From Halocaridina rubra (taxonomy: Eukaryota; Arthropoda; Malacostraca; Decapoda; Atyidae), in NCBI GenBank assembly GCA_037179515.1, contig JAXCGZ010022668.1, positions 91,001 to 155,000 on the forward strand: a stretch of 64,000 bases of DNA, written 5' to 3'. This document shows positions 20,681 through 32,497 of the stretch, in pieces. The position numbers and the translations under genes were made by a program. Under the pieces are notes generated by a model. The model made no database searches. It saw only the letters and a list, made by a program, of their open reading frames with translations, and was not told the origin of the DNA. Within the stretch, counting starts at the first letter, position 1, and every line of letters starts with the position of its first letter.

Positions 20681-21757
20681 TTAATGAGGCCCCATCCCCT
20701 GATCTTCTGTCATTATCTTCTTTATCTCCCCTTTGTCTGGAAGAACTCTGTAATGAAAATTTTTCTTCTCTTCTTCATTTCTTTCATCATTTAACCTTCT
20801 TGCCTCTTGCAACAAGTTTTTGATCTTTCCCATCTCTTCCTGTGTTCTGTATCGTCTAATGAACACTTCTTTGAATTCTTGAAGGTCTTTTAGACTTTTT
20901 TTTCTCAACAATATTTCCCTACATGTTTCCCCTCTCTCAAAGGTTACTTTTGTTGGTCTCGGCTTTCCTTCCCTCGAATATTTACCTAGTGTATGTTTAC
21001 AATATCCTCAGGACCACAAACTACTCCAAGCTTTCTTATCAGGTCTACAACCCTAGCTTTATTTTCTTCAAGTCTCCCCTGCCATGTTGGCTCCTGGGAT
21101 TCGCTTATGCCTGAGATTACCACTGTCTTCTCCTTATCAAGTGCCTGTCTGATGAGTGGGTTTGCCCTTTTCATCACAGCGTCTTTCATTTTTTTCGATT
21201 ACTGTCTCTTTATAGTCAACTGTTTGTATGTTTTCCAGTGCCACCACCTTTACAGCCTCTTTTACTGCCACATTCCCCTTTAGTGCATCAGCAAAGGAAG
21301 TTTTCATGGCATCATTTTCCATATTCAGCTCATGGAACTCTTTTCTGAACTGTTCAATGTTTTCCTTAATCTGGACATTCCAAGCAGCAATCTCGTCTCT
21401 CTCAGAAGAGAGCAGTGAACTAACATCTAATTCCTTTAGGTTGTCATTCAGCGGTTTGTTTTTATCTTCTTGTTTAGAAATTCTAGATTCTAGTTGACTC
21501 TTTTCCCCTTCCAGCTTCTTTATTCTTTTTTCTAGTTCCTTTCTCTTCTGCCCTTGTGTTTTATTTGCTTCCTCCAAAGATCTTATTTGCTCTCTGAGTG
21601 TATCATTCTCTTTCATTTCTCCATCCATATTCCGAATTTTATCATCAAGGCTTATAACCATTTCCTCTAAATTCTTGATTTTCTGTTTAAGTCTCCTAAT
21701 GGCTACCCCTCCTACCGACCCATGGATGGGAGAGGTTTGGGACAGAGATGGCGTCAT
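20681..21757 (-). pseudogene. LINE-A ORF1 (copy A6), best-preserved N-terminus
   Basis: From the ATG at 21757 (MTPSLSQTSPIHGSVGG) the frame is open for about 190 residues: a leading basic stretch, a coiled coil (residues ~25-115), SSERDEIAAWNVQIKENIEQF, and ADALKGNVAVKEAVK. One extra A in the run near 21190 shifts the frame. The RRM-like core resumes (ISGISESQEPTWQGRLEE) and is broken again by a 4-bp deletion near 20990 (loss of the codons around HQLGK). The C-terminal 76 residues are open to the stop at 20681. Repaired, the family's ORF1 would be close to 358 residues. Confidence 0.82.
20756..20762 (-). promoter_or_regulatory. Candidate -1 frameshift heptamer A_AAU_UUU (copy A6)
   Basis: Same heptamer, same phase and same distance (75 nt) from the ORF1 stop codon as in A5 and A7. 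Confidence 0.4.
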
Positions 21758-21795
21758 TTTTATGTTCTCCCTCTCACAGAATATAGAAAGAAGAC

Positions 21796-21934
21796 GAGAA
21801 AGAGGAAAAAAAAAAAAAAAAACTTTTAATTAAGCTTCACACAGAATTTTTATATCTCCATATGAGTGCTATTTAGTGACTCAGTTTATCTCTTTTCTGG
21901 TAACACACATCTTAACTTAAAAACTTGACCATGT
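21796..21934. other. Spacer between LINE-A copies A6 and A7
   Basis: Unique AT-rich DNA including an A18 run at about 21808-21825; no gene. Confidence 0.6.
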
Positions 21935-22024
21935 GATTACCTAATTGTGATTACCTAATTGTGTTTACGGGAAAAGAGCCCAAAGCTCGTATCTTCCCGT
22001 CTCCTGATCGGTTCCATTTTATAC

Positions 22025-24847
22025 TTAGTGATACTTATCGTACCTGTCCTTAAAACTATGGATTGAGATAGCATTAACTACCTCATCGCTTAGCGAATTC
22101 CAATTATCAACTACTCTTACACTGAAAAAGTATTTCCTTACATCCTGCAAAGAAGTTTTCTTACGAAGCTTCAAACTATGACCTCTAGTTCTAGAGCCAG
22201 CCATATCGAAATATCGATCCCTATCCACTCTATCATAACCATGAAGGAATTTAAAGACTGTCACCATATCCCCCCTTACTCTTCTAGCTTCGAGTGATGG
22301 CAAGTCTAATTCCCTCAGCCTCTCATCATAACCGAGATTGCGTATTTCTGGCACCAGTTTCGTGGCATGTCTTTGAACTTTTTCAAGCTTAGCTATCTGC
22401 TTTTTCAAGTGCGGATTCCAAAAGGGGGCTGCATATTCCAGTTTTGGCCTCACACAGGTTACATAAATATTTCTGAACATTTCCTTGTCCATGTGCCTGA
22501 AGGCTACCCTTACATTTGATAAGAATGCATATGCTGCCCTTACTACGCCATTTATATGTATTTCTGGAGACAAATCTGCCAGTATGTTTACTCCTAGATC
22601 TCTCTCATTTTCTGTCTCTTGAAGTTGTACTCCAGCCACCGAGTAGTCAAGCTTGGGCCTTCTTGCACTTGTACCCATTCTCATTACCTTACATTTTGAG
22701 GTATTGAATTTCATTAGCCACTTTTCTGACCACTCATGCAGATTATTTAGATCCTCCTGAAGTTCTCTACCATTGTTCTCGTTTTTTACTTTCTTCACAA
22801 TCTTTGCATCATCTGCAAACATATTCATGAATGAATTTACAGACTCTGGTAGGTCATTTACATATACAAGGAACAAAAGTGGCCCTAAAACTGAACCCTG
22901 TGGAACTCCACTACTAACTCTTCTCCATTCAGACACTGAGTGTCTTACTCTAACCCTCTGTTCCCTTCCTTCTAAGTAAGTTTTTATCCATTCCAAGACA
23001 TTTCCACCTATTCTAGCCATTGATTGCAGCTTCCTAATAAGTCTCCCATGTGGAACAGTGTCAAACGCTTTCTGGAAGTCTAGGAATATGCAATCTGCCC
23101 AGCCCTCTCTTTCCTGTAAGATTTGGCTTACCTCATCATAAAATTCTAATAAGTTTGTTACTGTTGATCTACCTTCTCTGAAGCCATGTTGCCTCACTGA
23201 CAAAAAGTTGAAGGATTCCAAGTGAAGAGCGATATGTTTCCTTAGTAGTTTCTCCATAACTTTGCAAACTATGCTGGTCAAGGAAACTGGTCTATAGTTC
23301 AGAGCCGTATCCCTCCTTCCCTTTTTGAAGATAGGTATCACATTTGCTTGTTTCCAGCATCTTGGAATCTCCCCCGACTCCAGTGACTCCTTAAATATGA
23401 TACTTAGTGCCACTGATATTGTGTTTGCGCATTTTTTAAGCACATGAGGGGATATGTCATCAGGACCTGTAGCTTTATGAACATCTAAATCCATCAGCGC
23501 TTTGCATACCTCTGTGGCTGTAAGGTTGATGTTCTCTAATACCGGCCCTTGAGCTTCTATCACTGCAATCTGAGGGGGTGGGGTATTTTCTACTGTAAAT
23601 ACTGACTGAAACTCCTTGTTCAATTCTTTGCAGATCTCTTCGTACGTCTCAGTGATGCTTCCATCCGCTCTCTTTAGCCTTAAAACCTGTTCTTTTACCT
23701 TCAGTTTTCCTCTGATAAAGCTGTGGAAAAGCTTGGGATTTTCTTTAGCCTTCCTGGTGATGTCCCTCTCATAATCTCTCTCTGCCTCTCTCCTTTTACT
23801 TAGGTAGTCATTTCTTGCTCTTTTGTAGGTTTGCCAGGCATTTATGTTTTTTCTCCTCCTATACCTTTTCCAGCATTTGTCTCTCCACTCCTTAGCTCTT
23901 TTACACCCATTATCGAACCATTTCTCTCTGGCATGAATTACACCTACTTTGGTGACAGGTATGCAGCAATCTACAATCTTCCCATATTTCTCACAAAAGA
24001 TGTCATACATTTCTTGTACAGATTTGTTGTAAAATAAGGTTCTCCAGTCAATAACTGCAAAAAGCTCATTCATTTTGATGTAATCTCCTTTCGGATAGTT
24101 CCTCCTCATGTCCTCAGTGCCTCTACTCTCAGGAAGAATATCTTCAATGATATACTCCATCAACAACACACAGTGGTCACTCTTTCCAATTGGTGGTTCA
24201 TACTCAATATTTTCAATATCCAACACATTATCTGTGAACACTAGATCAAGTAGTGATGGCTCAACCCCACCCCTGGCTCTTGTTGGTTCCATTACATGTT
24301 GGTGTAGGAAATTCCCTTGTACGCAATCTAGGAATCTTGCCCCAAATGAGTCCTCACCACTGTGTGGGTCAAGATTTATCCAATCTATCTCTTTATGATT
24401 AAAGTCTCCCATAATCAAAATCCTACATTTTTTCTCCCGCGCCATGTTAACAACTGAGTTTATGACTTCAATAGTACCTATATGACTTTCCTCATAAATT
24501 TCAAGCCTATTTTGGTTCCTTGGTGGGTTGTATACAACAGTTATTATAATGCTCTCTGACCCAGTATTTATGCGAGCAACAAGAAATTCCCTGAACTCAC
24601 TTTCTATAGCCAAGTTTATTCCTTCAACTTGAATCCTCTCACTTATGAGCAGTGCTATCCCTCCACCAGTCCTCTCACATCTTTCAACCCTTAGTATTCT
24701 GAAGCCCTTAGGAAAAACTGTGACACTGTTTATGTCCTCACTCAACTTTGTCTCTGTAATTGCTACTATATCTGCCTTACTGTTGTGAATCCTATCTTTT
24801 AATTCTACTGCCTTACCAGCTAATCCATCAGCATTTGTGTATAACAA
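22025..24847 (-). CDS. LINE-A ORF2: endonuclease and reverse transcriptase, intact (940 aa, copy A7)
   Basis: Complete replicase of a CR1/L2/Jockey-superfamily element. Endonuclease: YTNADG (Asn 5), ITETKL (Glu 32), VVYNPPR (~105), MGDFN (146-150), LVFTDN (~202) and SDH (223-225). A basic linker (WKRYRRRKNINAWQTYK) covers ~300-400. RT: ATGPDDISPHVLKK (~459), IPIFKKGRRDTALNYRPVS, FLDFQKAFD (588-596), SGVPQGSVLGP (646-656) and FADD (677-680). The C-terminal region has RPKLEYAAPFWNP and KLEKVQRHATKLV. No CCHC finger or RNase H is seen. The coordinate start is a TTG; no ATG precedes the endonuclease in this frame, which stays open upstream into ORF1. It acts on target DNA nicked by the endonuclease. 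Confidence 0.93.
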   Translation of the reverse strand: MLYTNADGLAGKAVELKDRIHNSKADIVAITETKLSEDINSVTVFPKGFRILRVERCERTGGGIALLISERIQVEGINLAIESEFREFLVARINTGSESIIITVVYNPPRNQNRLEIYEESHIGTIEVINSVVNMAREKKCRILIMGDFNHKEIDWINLDPHSGEDSFGARFLDCVQGNFLHQHVMEPTRARGGVEPSLLDLVFTDNVLDIENIEYEPPIGKSDHCVLLMEYIIEDILPESRGTEDMRRNYPKGDYIKMNELFAVIDWRTLFYNKSVQEMYDIFCEKYGKIVDCCIPVTKVGVIHAREKWFDNGCKRAKEWRDKCWKRYRRRKNINAWQTYKRARNDYLSKRREAERDYERDITRKAKENPKLFHSFIRGKLKVKEQVLRLKRADGSITETYEEICKELNKEFQSVFTVENTPPPQIAVIEAQGPVLENINLTATEVCKALMDLDVHKATGPDDISPHVLKKCANTISVALSIIFKESLESGEIPRCWKQANVIPIFKKGRRDTALNYRPVSLTSIVCKVMEKLLRKHIALHLESFNFLSVRQHGFREGRSTVTNLLEFYDEVSQILQEREGWADCIFLDFQKAFDTVPHGRLIRKLQSMARIGGNVLEWIKTYLEGREQRVRVRHSVSEWRRVSSGVPQGSVLGPLLFLVYVNDLPESVNSFMNMFADDAKIVKKVKNENNGRELQEDLNNLHEWSEKWLMKFNTSKCKVMRMGTSARRPKLDYSVAGVQLQETENERDLGVNILADLSPEIHINGVVRAAYAFLSNVRVAFRHMDKEMFRNIYVTCVRPKLEYAAPFWNPHLKKQIAKLEKVQRHATKLVPEIRNLGYDERLRELDLPSLEARRVRGDMVTVFKFLHGYDRVDRDRYFDMAGSRTRGHSLKLRKKTSLQDVRKYFFSVRVVDNWNSLSDEVVNAISIHSFKDRYDKYH

Positions 24848-24849
24848 TC

Positions 24850-25209
24850 TTAATGAGGCCCCATCCCCTGATCTTCTGTCATTATCTTCTTTATCTCCCC
24901 TTTGTCTGGAAGTATTCTGTAACGAAAATTTTTCTTCTCTTCTTCATTTCTTTCATCATTTAACCTTCTTGCCTCTTGCAACAAGTTTTTGATCTTTCCC
25001 ATCTCTTCCTGTGTTCTGTATCGTCTAATGAACACTTCTTTGCATTCTTGAAGGTCTTTTAGACTTTTTTTTCTCAACAATATTTCCCTACATGTTTCCC
25101 CTCTCTCAAAGGTTACTTTTGTTGGTCTCGGCTTTCCTTCCCTCGAATATTTACCTAGTTGGTGTATGTTTCCAATATCCTCAGGACCACATACTACTCC
25201 AAGCTTTCT
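24850..25209 (-). pseudogene. LINE-A ORF1 C-terminal fragment (copy A7)
   Basis: Encodes the end of the RRM-like core (CGPEDIGNIHQLGKYSREG, PRPTKVTFERGETCREILL) and the basic helical C-terminus, to MTEDQGMGPH. One A-run frameshift near 25080 separates the two parts. Truncated at the GT array. Confidence 0.8.
24925..24931 (-). promoter_or_regulatory. Candidate -1 frameshift heptamer A_AAU_UUU (copy A7)
   Basis: The heptamer is in the ORF1 frame 75 nt before its stop. In this copy the -1 frame after it is open through SLQNTSRQRGDKEDNDRRSG and straight into the intact ORF2, so the fusion product can be read without any repair. Confidence 0.45.
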
Positions 25210-25233
25210 GTGTGTGTGTGTGTGTGTGTGTGT
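25210..25233. repeat. (GT)n microsatellite at the 5' end of A7
   Basis: Twenty-four bases of GT abut the truncation point of A7. Confidence 0.95.
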
Positions 25234-25235
25234 AT

Positions 25236-25570
25236 AGAGGGTCCCTAATTAACGTAATTCTAAGTTACATCGTTTCACAGTTACGTCAGAGGCCAATAAA
25301 TAATTAATAAATTATTAATAAATCAATATTTCGACCTATCTGGCCGGTGCAATAAATTCAAACTGTGCATGCTGAACAGTTTGTGAGTGCGGCGGACAAG
25401 TGTGTGTGTGTGTGTATATATACTGGGGGTCCCCGTTTAACGTCGTTCCAAGTTACATAATTTCACCGTTACTTCGGAGGCCAATAAATAATTAATAAAT
25501 CAATTTTTCGACCTACCAGCCTGGTGCGGCATATTCAACCAACGAAAACTGAAAATTTTTTTAGCGAGGC
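25236..25570. repeat. Two copies of a transposon-end-like repeat
   Basis: 25240-25375 and 25433-25570 are related: both have GGGTCCC, a TTAACGT/AAGTTAC segment, GAGGCCAATAAATAATT and TTCGACCTA, at moderate divergence. The second is preceded by TATATA (possible TA target site). They lie upstream of the Tigger transposase and are plausibly its 5' terminal region, in duplicate. A short GT/TA microsatellite separates them. Confidence 0.4.
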
Positions 25571-25871
25571 GCACAAATACACAGCTAGCAGCACAGCTGT
25601 ATTCGTATATATCAAGATAATGGCTTTATTTACTTATTTGTTATGTATTTGATTATATTGAAGGATTATACTGAATTTTTTTTTAAATATCAAAGACAAC
25701 ACATAACCATAAATAGTATTTTATGTGAAATGGTTTATTGAGAGTCGTGTAAGAATACGGCGTCATTCGGCATTAGAAAAGAAGAACAACCTCCGCTCAG
25801 TTTACTCTTCCCCACCATACTGTGCCTCTTCTTCTGGTGTCTTGTTTATATCACCCGTTACTGATATTACT

Positions 25872-26572
25872 ATGTCTACCAAGCGTAGTGGAGATAGTTC
25901 TGATGGCAGTGCTACGGAGAAAAGAAAAGCCATCACCATAGAAATTAAAACTGAAATAGTAAACTGCACTGAAAAGGGAAAAACTACTACAAACATTGGC
26001 AGCATTCTCTGATTAGCCTGTACAGCCGTGAGGACGATCATCATCACATCCGTGACAATGTGAAAGGTTCGACTCTTATAAAGTCCACTGTGATCACCAG
26101 GGAGTGTAGTCACCTTATGATCGAGATGGAGAGATTGCTAGTGCTTTGGCTTAGTGACCAGAATTGACGACATATCCCATTATACCTCATGGTAATACAG
26201 GAAAAGGTTAAAATATTGTTCAAAGCCTTGAAAAGTGAAAAGGGTGCAGGGATTGCAGGTGAAGTTTGTGGCCAGTAGGGTTGCTTTAATTACTTGAAGG
26301 TTCATGCCAATTTGCATAACAAAAGAGTGCAAGATGAAGCTGCTAGGGGTGATGAGGAAGCAGCAAGAGGGTTTCCTAGTGCCTCAGCGGAGATAAAAAG
26401 AGTGGGAGGTTACCGTGCCGAACAGGTATTTAACGTGGATGAGTCTGGGTTGTTCTGGAAGCGCATGCCTTGTCGTACATGCATCGCCCAGGAGGAGAAG
26501 ACAACACTAGGCCACAAAGTTAGCAAGGAGAGAATGATTTTTCTTTTGAGAGCTAATGCTGCAGAAGACTGT
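25872..26572 (+). pseudogene. pogo/Tigger-family transposase, N-terminal half (split by LINE-A)
   Basis: ATG at 25872 opens MSTKRSGDSSDGSATEKRK, leading to a CENP-B/pogo-type helix-turn-helix (AITIEIKTEIVN, EKGKTTTNIG). After frameshifts the next frames give HHIRDNVKGSTLIKSTVITR and MIEMERLLVLWLSDQN (second HTH). A 26294-26573 frame has AARGDEEAARGFPSASAEIK, then VFNVDESGLFWKRMP, the first catalytic block of the DDE_1 domain, and EEKTTLGHKVSKERMIFLL. It ends at AEDC where a LINE-A is inserted; the remainder resumes at 31839. Cut-and-paste DNA transposase, long inactive (several stops and frameshifts). Confidence 0.82.
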
Positions 26573-27473
26573 AATTACCTAACTGCGCTTATGGGAAATA
26601 GCTCTACCCTCATAACTTCCTGTCTCCTGGTCGGTTCCATTTGGCACTTAGTGATATTTATCAGACCTGTCCTTATAACTATGGGGTGAGCTACTGTTAA
26701 CTACCTCCTCGCTAAGCCATTCCCAATTATCCACTACTCTTACACTAAAAATTACTTCATCACATCCTGCAAAGAGGTTTTCTTACGAATCTTCAAACCA
26801 TGACCTCTTGTTCTAATGCCAGCCATTTCAAAATATCGATCCCTATTCACTCTGTCATAATGAAGGATTTTAAAAATCATCACCATATCCCCCTCATTTT
26901 TCTAGCTTCAAGTGATGGTAAGTCTAATTCCCTCAGTCTCCTCATAACCGAGATTGCATATTTCTGGCATTAGCTTCGTAGCATATCTTGAACTTTTTCC
27001 AGCTTAACTATGTGCTTTTTCAACTGTGGATTCCAACAAGGGGGTTGTATATTCAAGGTTTGGCCTCAAGTAGATTACCTATATATTTCTGAACATTTCC
27101 TTGTCCATGTGCCTGAAGACTACCCTTATATTTGCTAAGCATATGCTGCCCTTACTATGCCATTTATATACATTTCTAGAAACAAATCGGCCAGTATGTT
27201 TACTCATAGATCTCTTTCATTCTGTCTCTTGAATTTCTGCTCCTGCCACTGGGTAGTCAACCTTAGGCCTTCTTTCATTTGTACCAATTCTCATTACCTT
27301 ACATTTAGAAGTACTGAATTTCATTAGCCACTTCTCTACCACTCATGCAGACTATTTCGGTCTTCCTAAAGTTCTCTACCATTGTTCTTGTCTCTTACTT
27401 TCTTCACAATCTCTGAATCATCTGCACACTTATTTATGAATGAATTTACAGACTCTGGTAGGTCATTTATTTT

Positions 27474-28796
<1,323 letters not shown>

Positions 28797-29377
28797 TAAA
28801 TACATATACAAGGAACCAAAGTGGCCCTAAAATTGAACCCTGTGGAGCCCCACTATTAACTCTTCTCCATTCAGACACCAAGTGTCTTACTCTAACCCTC
28901 TGTTCCCTTCCTTCTAAGTAAGTTTTTATCTATTCAAAGACATTTACACCTATTCTCGCCATTGCTTGAAGCTTCTTAACAAGTCCTCAATGTGGGACCA
29001 TGTCAAATGCCTTCTGGAAGTCTAGGAATATGCAATCTGCTTCACCCTCTATTTCCCGTAAGATCGGCTTACCTCATCATAAAATTCTAATAAGTTTGTT
29101 ACTGTTGATTTCTCTGAAGTTATGTTGTCTCACTGACAAAGAGCTGAAAGATTCCAAGTGAAGAGAGATGTGTTTTCTTAGTAGTTTCTCCATAACTTTG
29201 CAAACTATGCTGGTCAAGGAAACAGGTCTATAGTTTAGAGCCTTATCTCTCCTTCCCTTTTTGAAGATAGATACCATATTCGCTTGCTTCCAGCAACTTG
29301 GAGTCTCCCCTGCTTCCAGAGACTTTTCAAACATGCTATATAATGCCACTGATATTGATGTAGCGCATTTCTTAAGT

Positions 29378-31821
29378 ACAAAAGGGGATATATCATCAGG
29401 ACCTGTAGTGTTATGAGCATCTAACTCTATCAGCGCTTTGCATACCTTTGTGGTTGAAAAGATAATGTTCTCTAATACCGGTCCATGAGCTCCTATCTCT
29501 GCAATATGAGGGAGTGGGGTATTTTCTACTGTAAATACTGACTGAAACTCCTTATTCAACTCTTCGCAGATCTCTTCATCTGTCTCAGTCATGCTTCCAT
29601 CCACTCTCTTTAGCTTTAAAACCTGTTCTTTTACCTTCAGTTTTCCTCTGATAAAGCTGTGGAAAAGTTTGGGATTTCTTTAGCCTTCCTGGTGATATCC
29701 CTTTCATAGTCTCTCTCTGCATCTCTTTTTTTACTTGGGTAATCATTTTTTGTTCTTTTATAAGTCTGCCAGGTAATTATGCTTTTTTTCATCCTATACC
29801 TTTTCCAGTATTTGTCTCTCCACTCCTTAGCTCTCTGACACTCATTATTGAATCATTTCTCTCTGGCATGAATAATTCCTATTTTGGTGGAAGGTATGCA
29901 ACAATCTATTATCTTCCCATATTCCTCACAAAAGATGTTGCACATTTCTCGTACAGATTTGTAGTTAAATAAGGTCCTCCAGTCAATAAGTGCAAAAAGC
30001 TTAATAATTCTGATGTAATCTTCATTTGGATAGTTCCTCCTCATGTCCTCAGTGCCTCTACTTTCAGACAGAGCATCTTCAGTGATATACTCCATCATCA
30101 ACACACAGTAGTCACTTTTTCCAATTGGTGGTTCATACTAAATTTTTCAATATCCGACACATTATCTGTGAATATTAGATTAAGCAGTGATGGCTCATCC
30201 CCACCCCTGGCTCTTGTTGGTTCTAGTACATGTTGGTGTAGGAAATTTCCTTGGACGTAATCTAGGAATCTTGCCCCAAATGAGTCCTCACCACTGTGTG
30301 GGTCAAGATTTATCCAATCTATCTCTCTATGCTTAAAATCTCCCATAATCTAATCTAACAATATTCTCTCCTGTGCAATATTAACAACTGAGTATATGAC
30401 TTCAATAGTACCTATATGACTTTGTTCATAAACTTCAAGCCTATGTTGGTTCCTTGGTGGGTTCTATACAACAGTTATCATAATACTCTCTGACCAAGTA
30501 TTTATGTAAGCAACAAGAAATTCCTTGGACTCACTTTCTATAGCAAAGTTTTTTCTTTGATCTGAAATCTTTCACTTATGAGCAGTGCTATCCTCTTCAG
30601 TACAAAAGGGGATATATCATCAGGGCCTGTAGTGTTATGGGCATCTAACCCCATCAGAGCTTTGCATACCTTTGTGGTTGAAAAGAAGATGTTCTCTAAT
30701 ATCCGCCCATGAGCTCCTATCTCTGCAAAATGAGGGGGTGGGGTATTTTCTACTGTAAATACTGACTGAAACTCCTTATTCAACTCTTTGCAGATCTCTT
30801 CATCTGTTTCAGTCATGCTTCCATCCACTCTCTTTAGCTTTAAAACCTGCTCTTTTACCTTCAGTTTTGCTCTGATAAAGCTGTGGAAAAGTTTGGGATA
30901 TTCTTTAGCCTTCCTGGTGATATCCCTTTCATAGTCTCTCTCTGCATCTCTTCTTTTACTTGGGTAATCATATCTTGCTCTTTTATAAGTCTGCCAGGCA
31001 TTTATGCCTTTTCTCATCGTATACCTTTTCCAGTATTTGTCTCTCCACTTCTTAGCTCCCTGACACTCATTATTGAACCATTTCTCTCTGGCACGAATAA
31101 TTCCTATTTTGGTGGAAGGTATGCAACAATCTACTATCTTCCCATATTCCTCACAAAAGATGTTGCACATTTCTGGTACAGATTTGTTAAATAAGGTCCT
31201 CCAGTCAATAAGTGCAAAAAGCTTATTAATTCTGATGTAATCTTCATTTGGATAGTTCCTCCTCATGTCCTCAGTGCCTCTACTTTCAGACAGAGCATCT
31301 TCAGTGATATACTCCATCAACAACACACAGTAGTCACTCTTTCCAATTGAAGGTTCATACTAAATTTTTCAATATCCGACACATTATCTGTGAACACTAG
31401 ATCAAGCAGCAATGGCTCATCCCCACCCCTGGCTCTCGTTGGTTCCAGTACATGTTGGTGTAGGAAATTTCCTTGGACATAATCTAGGAATCTTGCCCCA
31501 AATGAGTCCTCACCACTGTGTGGGTCAAGATTTATCCAATCTATCTCTCTATGCTTAAAATCTCCCATAATCTAATCTTACAATATTCTCTCCTGTGCAA
31601 TATTAACAACTGAGTATATGACTTCAGTAGTACCTATATGACTTTTTTCATAAACTTCAAGCCTATGTTGGTTCCTTGGTGGGTTATATACAACAGTTAC
31701 AGTAATGCTCTCTGACCAAGTATTTATGCAAGCAACAAGAAATTCCTTGAAGTCACTGTCTATAGCATGGTTTTTTCTTTGACCTGAAATCTTTCACTTA
31801 TGAGCAGTGCTATCCCTCCAT
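29378..31821 (-). repeat. 1.22 kb tandem duplication inside LINE-A copy A10
   Basis: 29378-30599 and 30600-31821 are successive copies of the same ORF2 segment (from DDISPFVLK back to LLISERFQ). Both share variants absent from other LINE-A copies, such as TTTGTGGTTGAAAAG in place of CTGTGGCTGTAAGG and a missing A before the MNHQLE/MNLQLE frame, so they arose by duplication after this copy had diverged. Confidence 0.8.
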
Positions 31822-31838
31822 CAGTCCTCTCAGTCCTA

Positions 31839-31960
31839 TAAGCTGAAGCCCTTGTTGGCTTATTTGGCAGAAAACCCAAAGGCTCTCAAGGGCATATGGC
31901 AGGGTCAACTGCCAGGCATCTGGAAGTTGAACAAGATGGCTTGGATAACCCTTCAAATAT
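31839..31960 (+). pseudogene. Tigger transposase, continuation after LINE-A insertion
   Basis: Reads LAYLAENPKALKG, then IWKLNKMAWITLQIFE, the part of the DDE_1 domain that follows the second catalytic region in pogo/Tigger proteins. Joined to the upstream half at AEDC|KLKP the frame is continuous, showing this is one gene split by the LINE. It ends at AAT repeats; the remaining C-terminus is not seen. Confidence 0.78.
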
Positions 31961-32031
31961 TTGAATAATAATAATAATAATAATGTGGGAAAAATGGAAA
32001 GTGCTTTAGTCTAAAGCTTGGTTTTTATCTC

Positions 32032-32088
<57 letters not shown>
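31961..32088. repeat. (AAT)n microsatellites
   Basis: Two AAT arrays (about 31962-31985 and 32033-32088) with 47 bp between them. Confidence 0.93.
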
Positions 32089-32089
<1 letters not shown>

Positions 32090-32111
32090 TCACATACATA
32101 TACACGTTTTC

Positions 32112-32497
32112 TCTAAAGATTGAGTAACACTTGCCAAGCGGCCTCATCTCAGGGTACTGTATGGAGATTTGTAGCTCGCAGAATGGGCAATGCAGCGACG
32201 ACTACTTCCCATCCACCTACAGGCTCTGGAACTCTCATCCTCCTTTTGTCTTTCCTAATTCTTATAACCTATCTTCCTTCAAAAGGGGAATCTATCATCA
32301 CATCAGGGCCAACTCCTGCCATATCTATAGGTCCTCAATACTTTGACTATTCTTTCAGCCTGTCCTTTTCCTATTGTGTTTCATTCCCATATTTCTGCCT
32401 TGTGCTTGACCATTTTCTTTTCTGTCTAAATATTTTCTTCATGCCCGAGCCTGATGAGGGCAATTTCTTGACTGTCCAAGTGTGACACTCATAAAAA
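32112..32497 (+). mobile_element. LINE-C 3' end (ORF2 C-terminus and 3' UTR)
   Basis: One frame gives DDYFPSTYRLWNS, FVFPNSYNLSSFKRGIYHHIR, a typical C-terminal block of Jockey-superfamily ORF2. The 3' UTR has GATGAGGGCAATTTCTTGAC and ends CACTCATAAAAAA. Collinear with 46770-47100, another LINE-C copy. 5'-truncated, with the upstream frame disrupted. Confidence 0.75.

Larger units (their letters stand above)
17785..21795 (-). mobile_element. LINE-A copy A6, full length (about 4.01 kb)
   Basis: Second full-length minus-strand copy, head-to-tail with A5 across the GT array. Its 5' end has the same terminal sequence (GTCTTCTTTCTATATTCTG in sense) as A5 and is flanked by a GAGAAAGAGG-A(18) stretch. 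Both ORFs carry frameshifts. The 3' end has one terminal unit with a G-to-A variant (CTCAATTAGG in sense). Confidence 0.9.
21935..25209 (-). mobile_element. LINE-A copy A7, 5'-truncated in ORF1, intact ORF2
   Basis: The 3' end carries two terminal 14-bp units and the UTR hairpin. The 5' end stops inside ORF1 (RKLGVV codons) directly against a GT array (25210-25233). It carries an intact ORF2 and about 120 codons of the ORF1 C-terminus, so it could supply ORF2 protein but not ORF1. Confidence 0.92.

Noticed and set aside
22516..24398. Antisense frames repeated in every LINE-A copy (for example 63-, 68- and 96-residue frames)
   Set aside because: They recur only because ORF2 codons are conserved between copies; they are shadows with no known domain.
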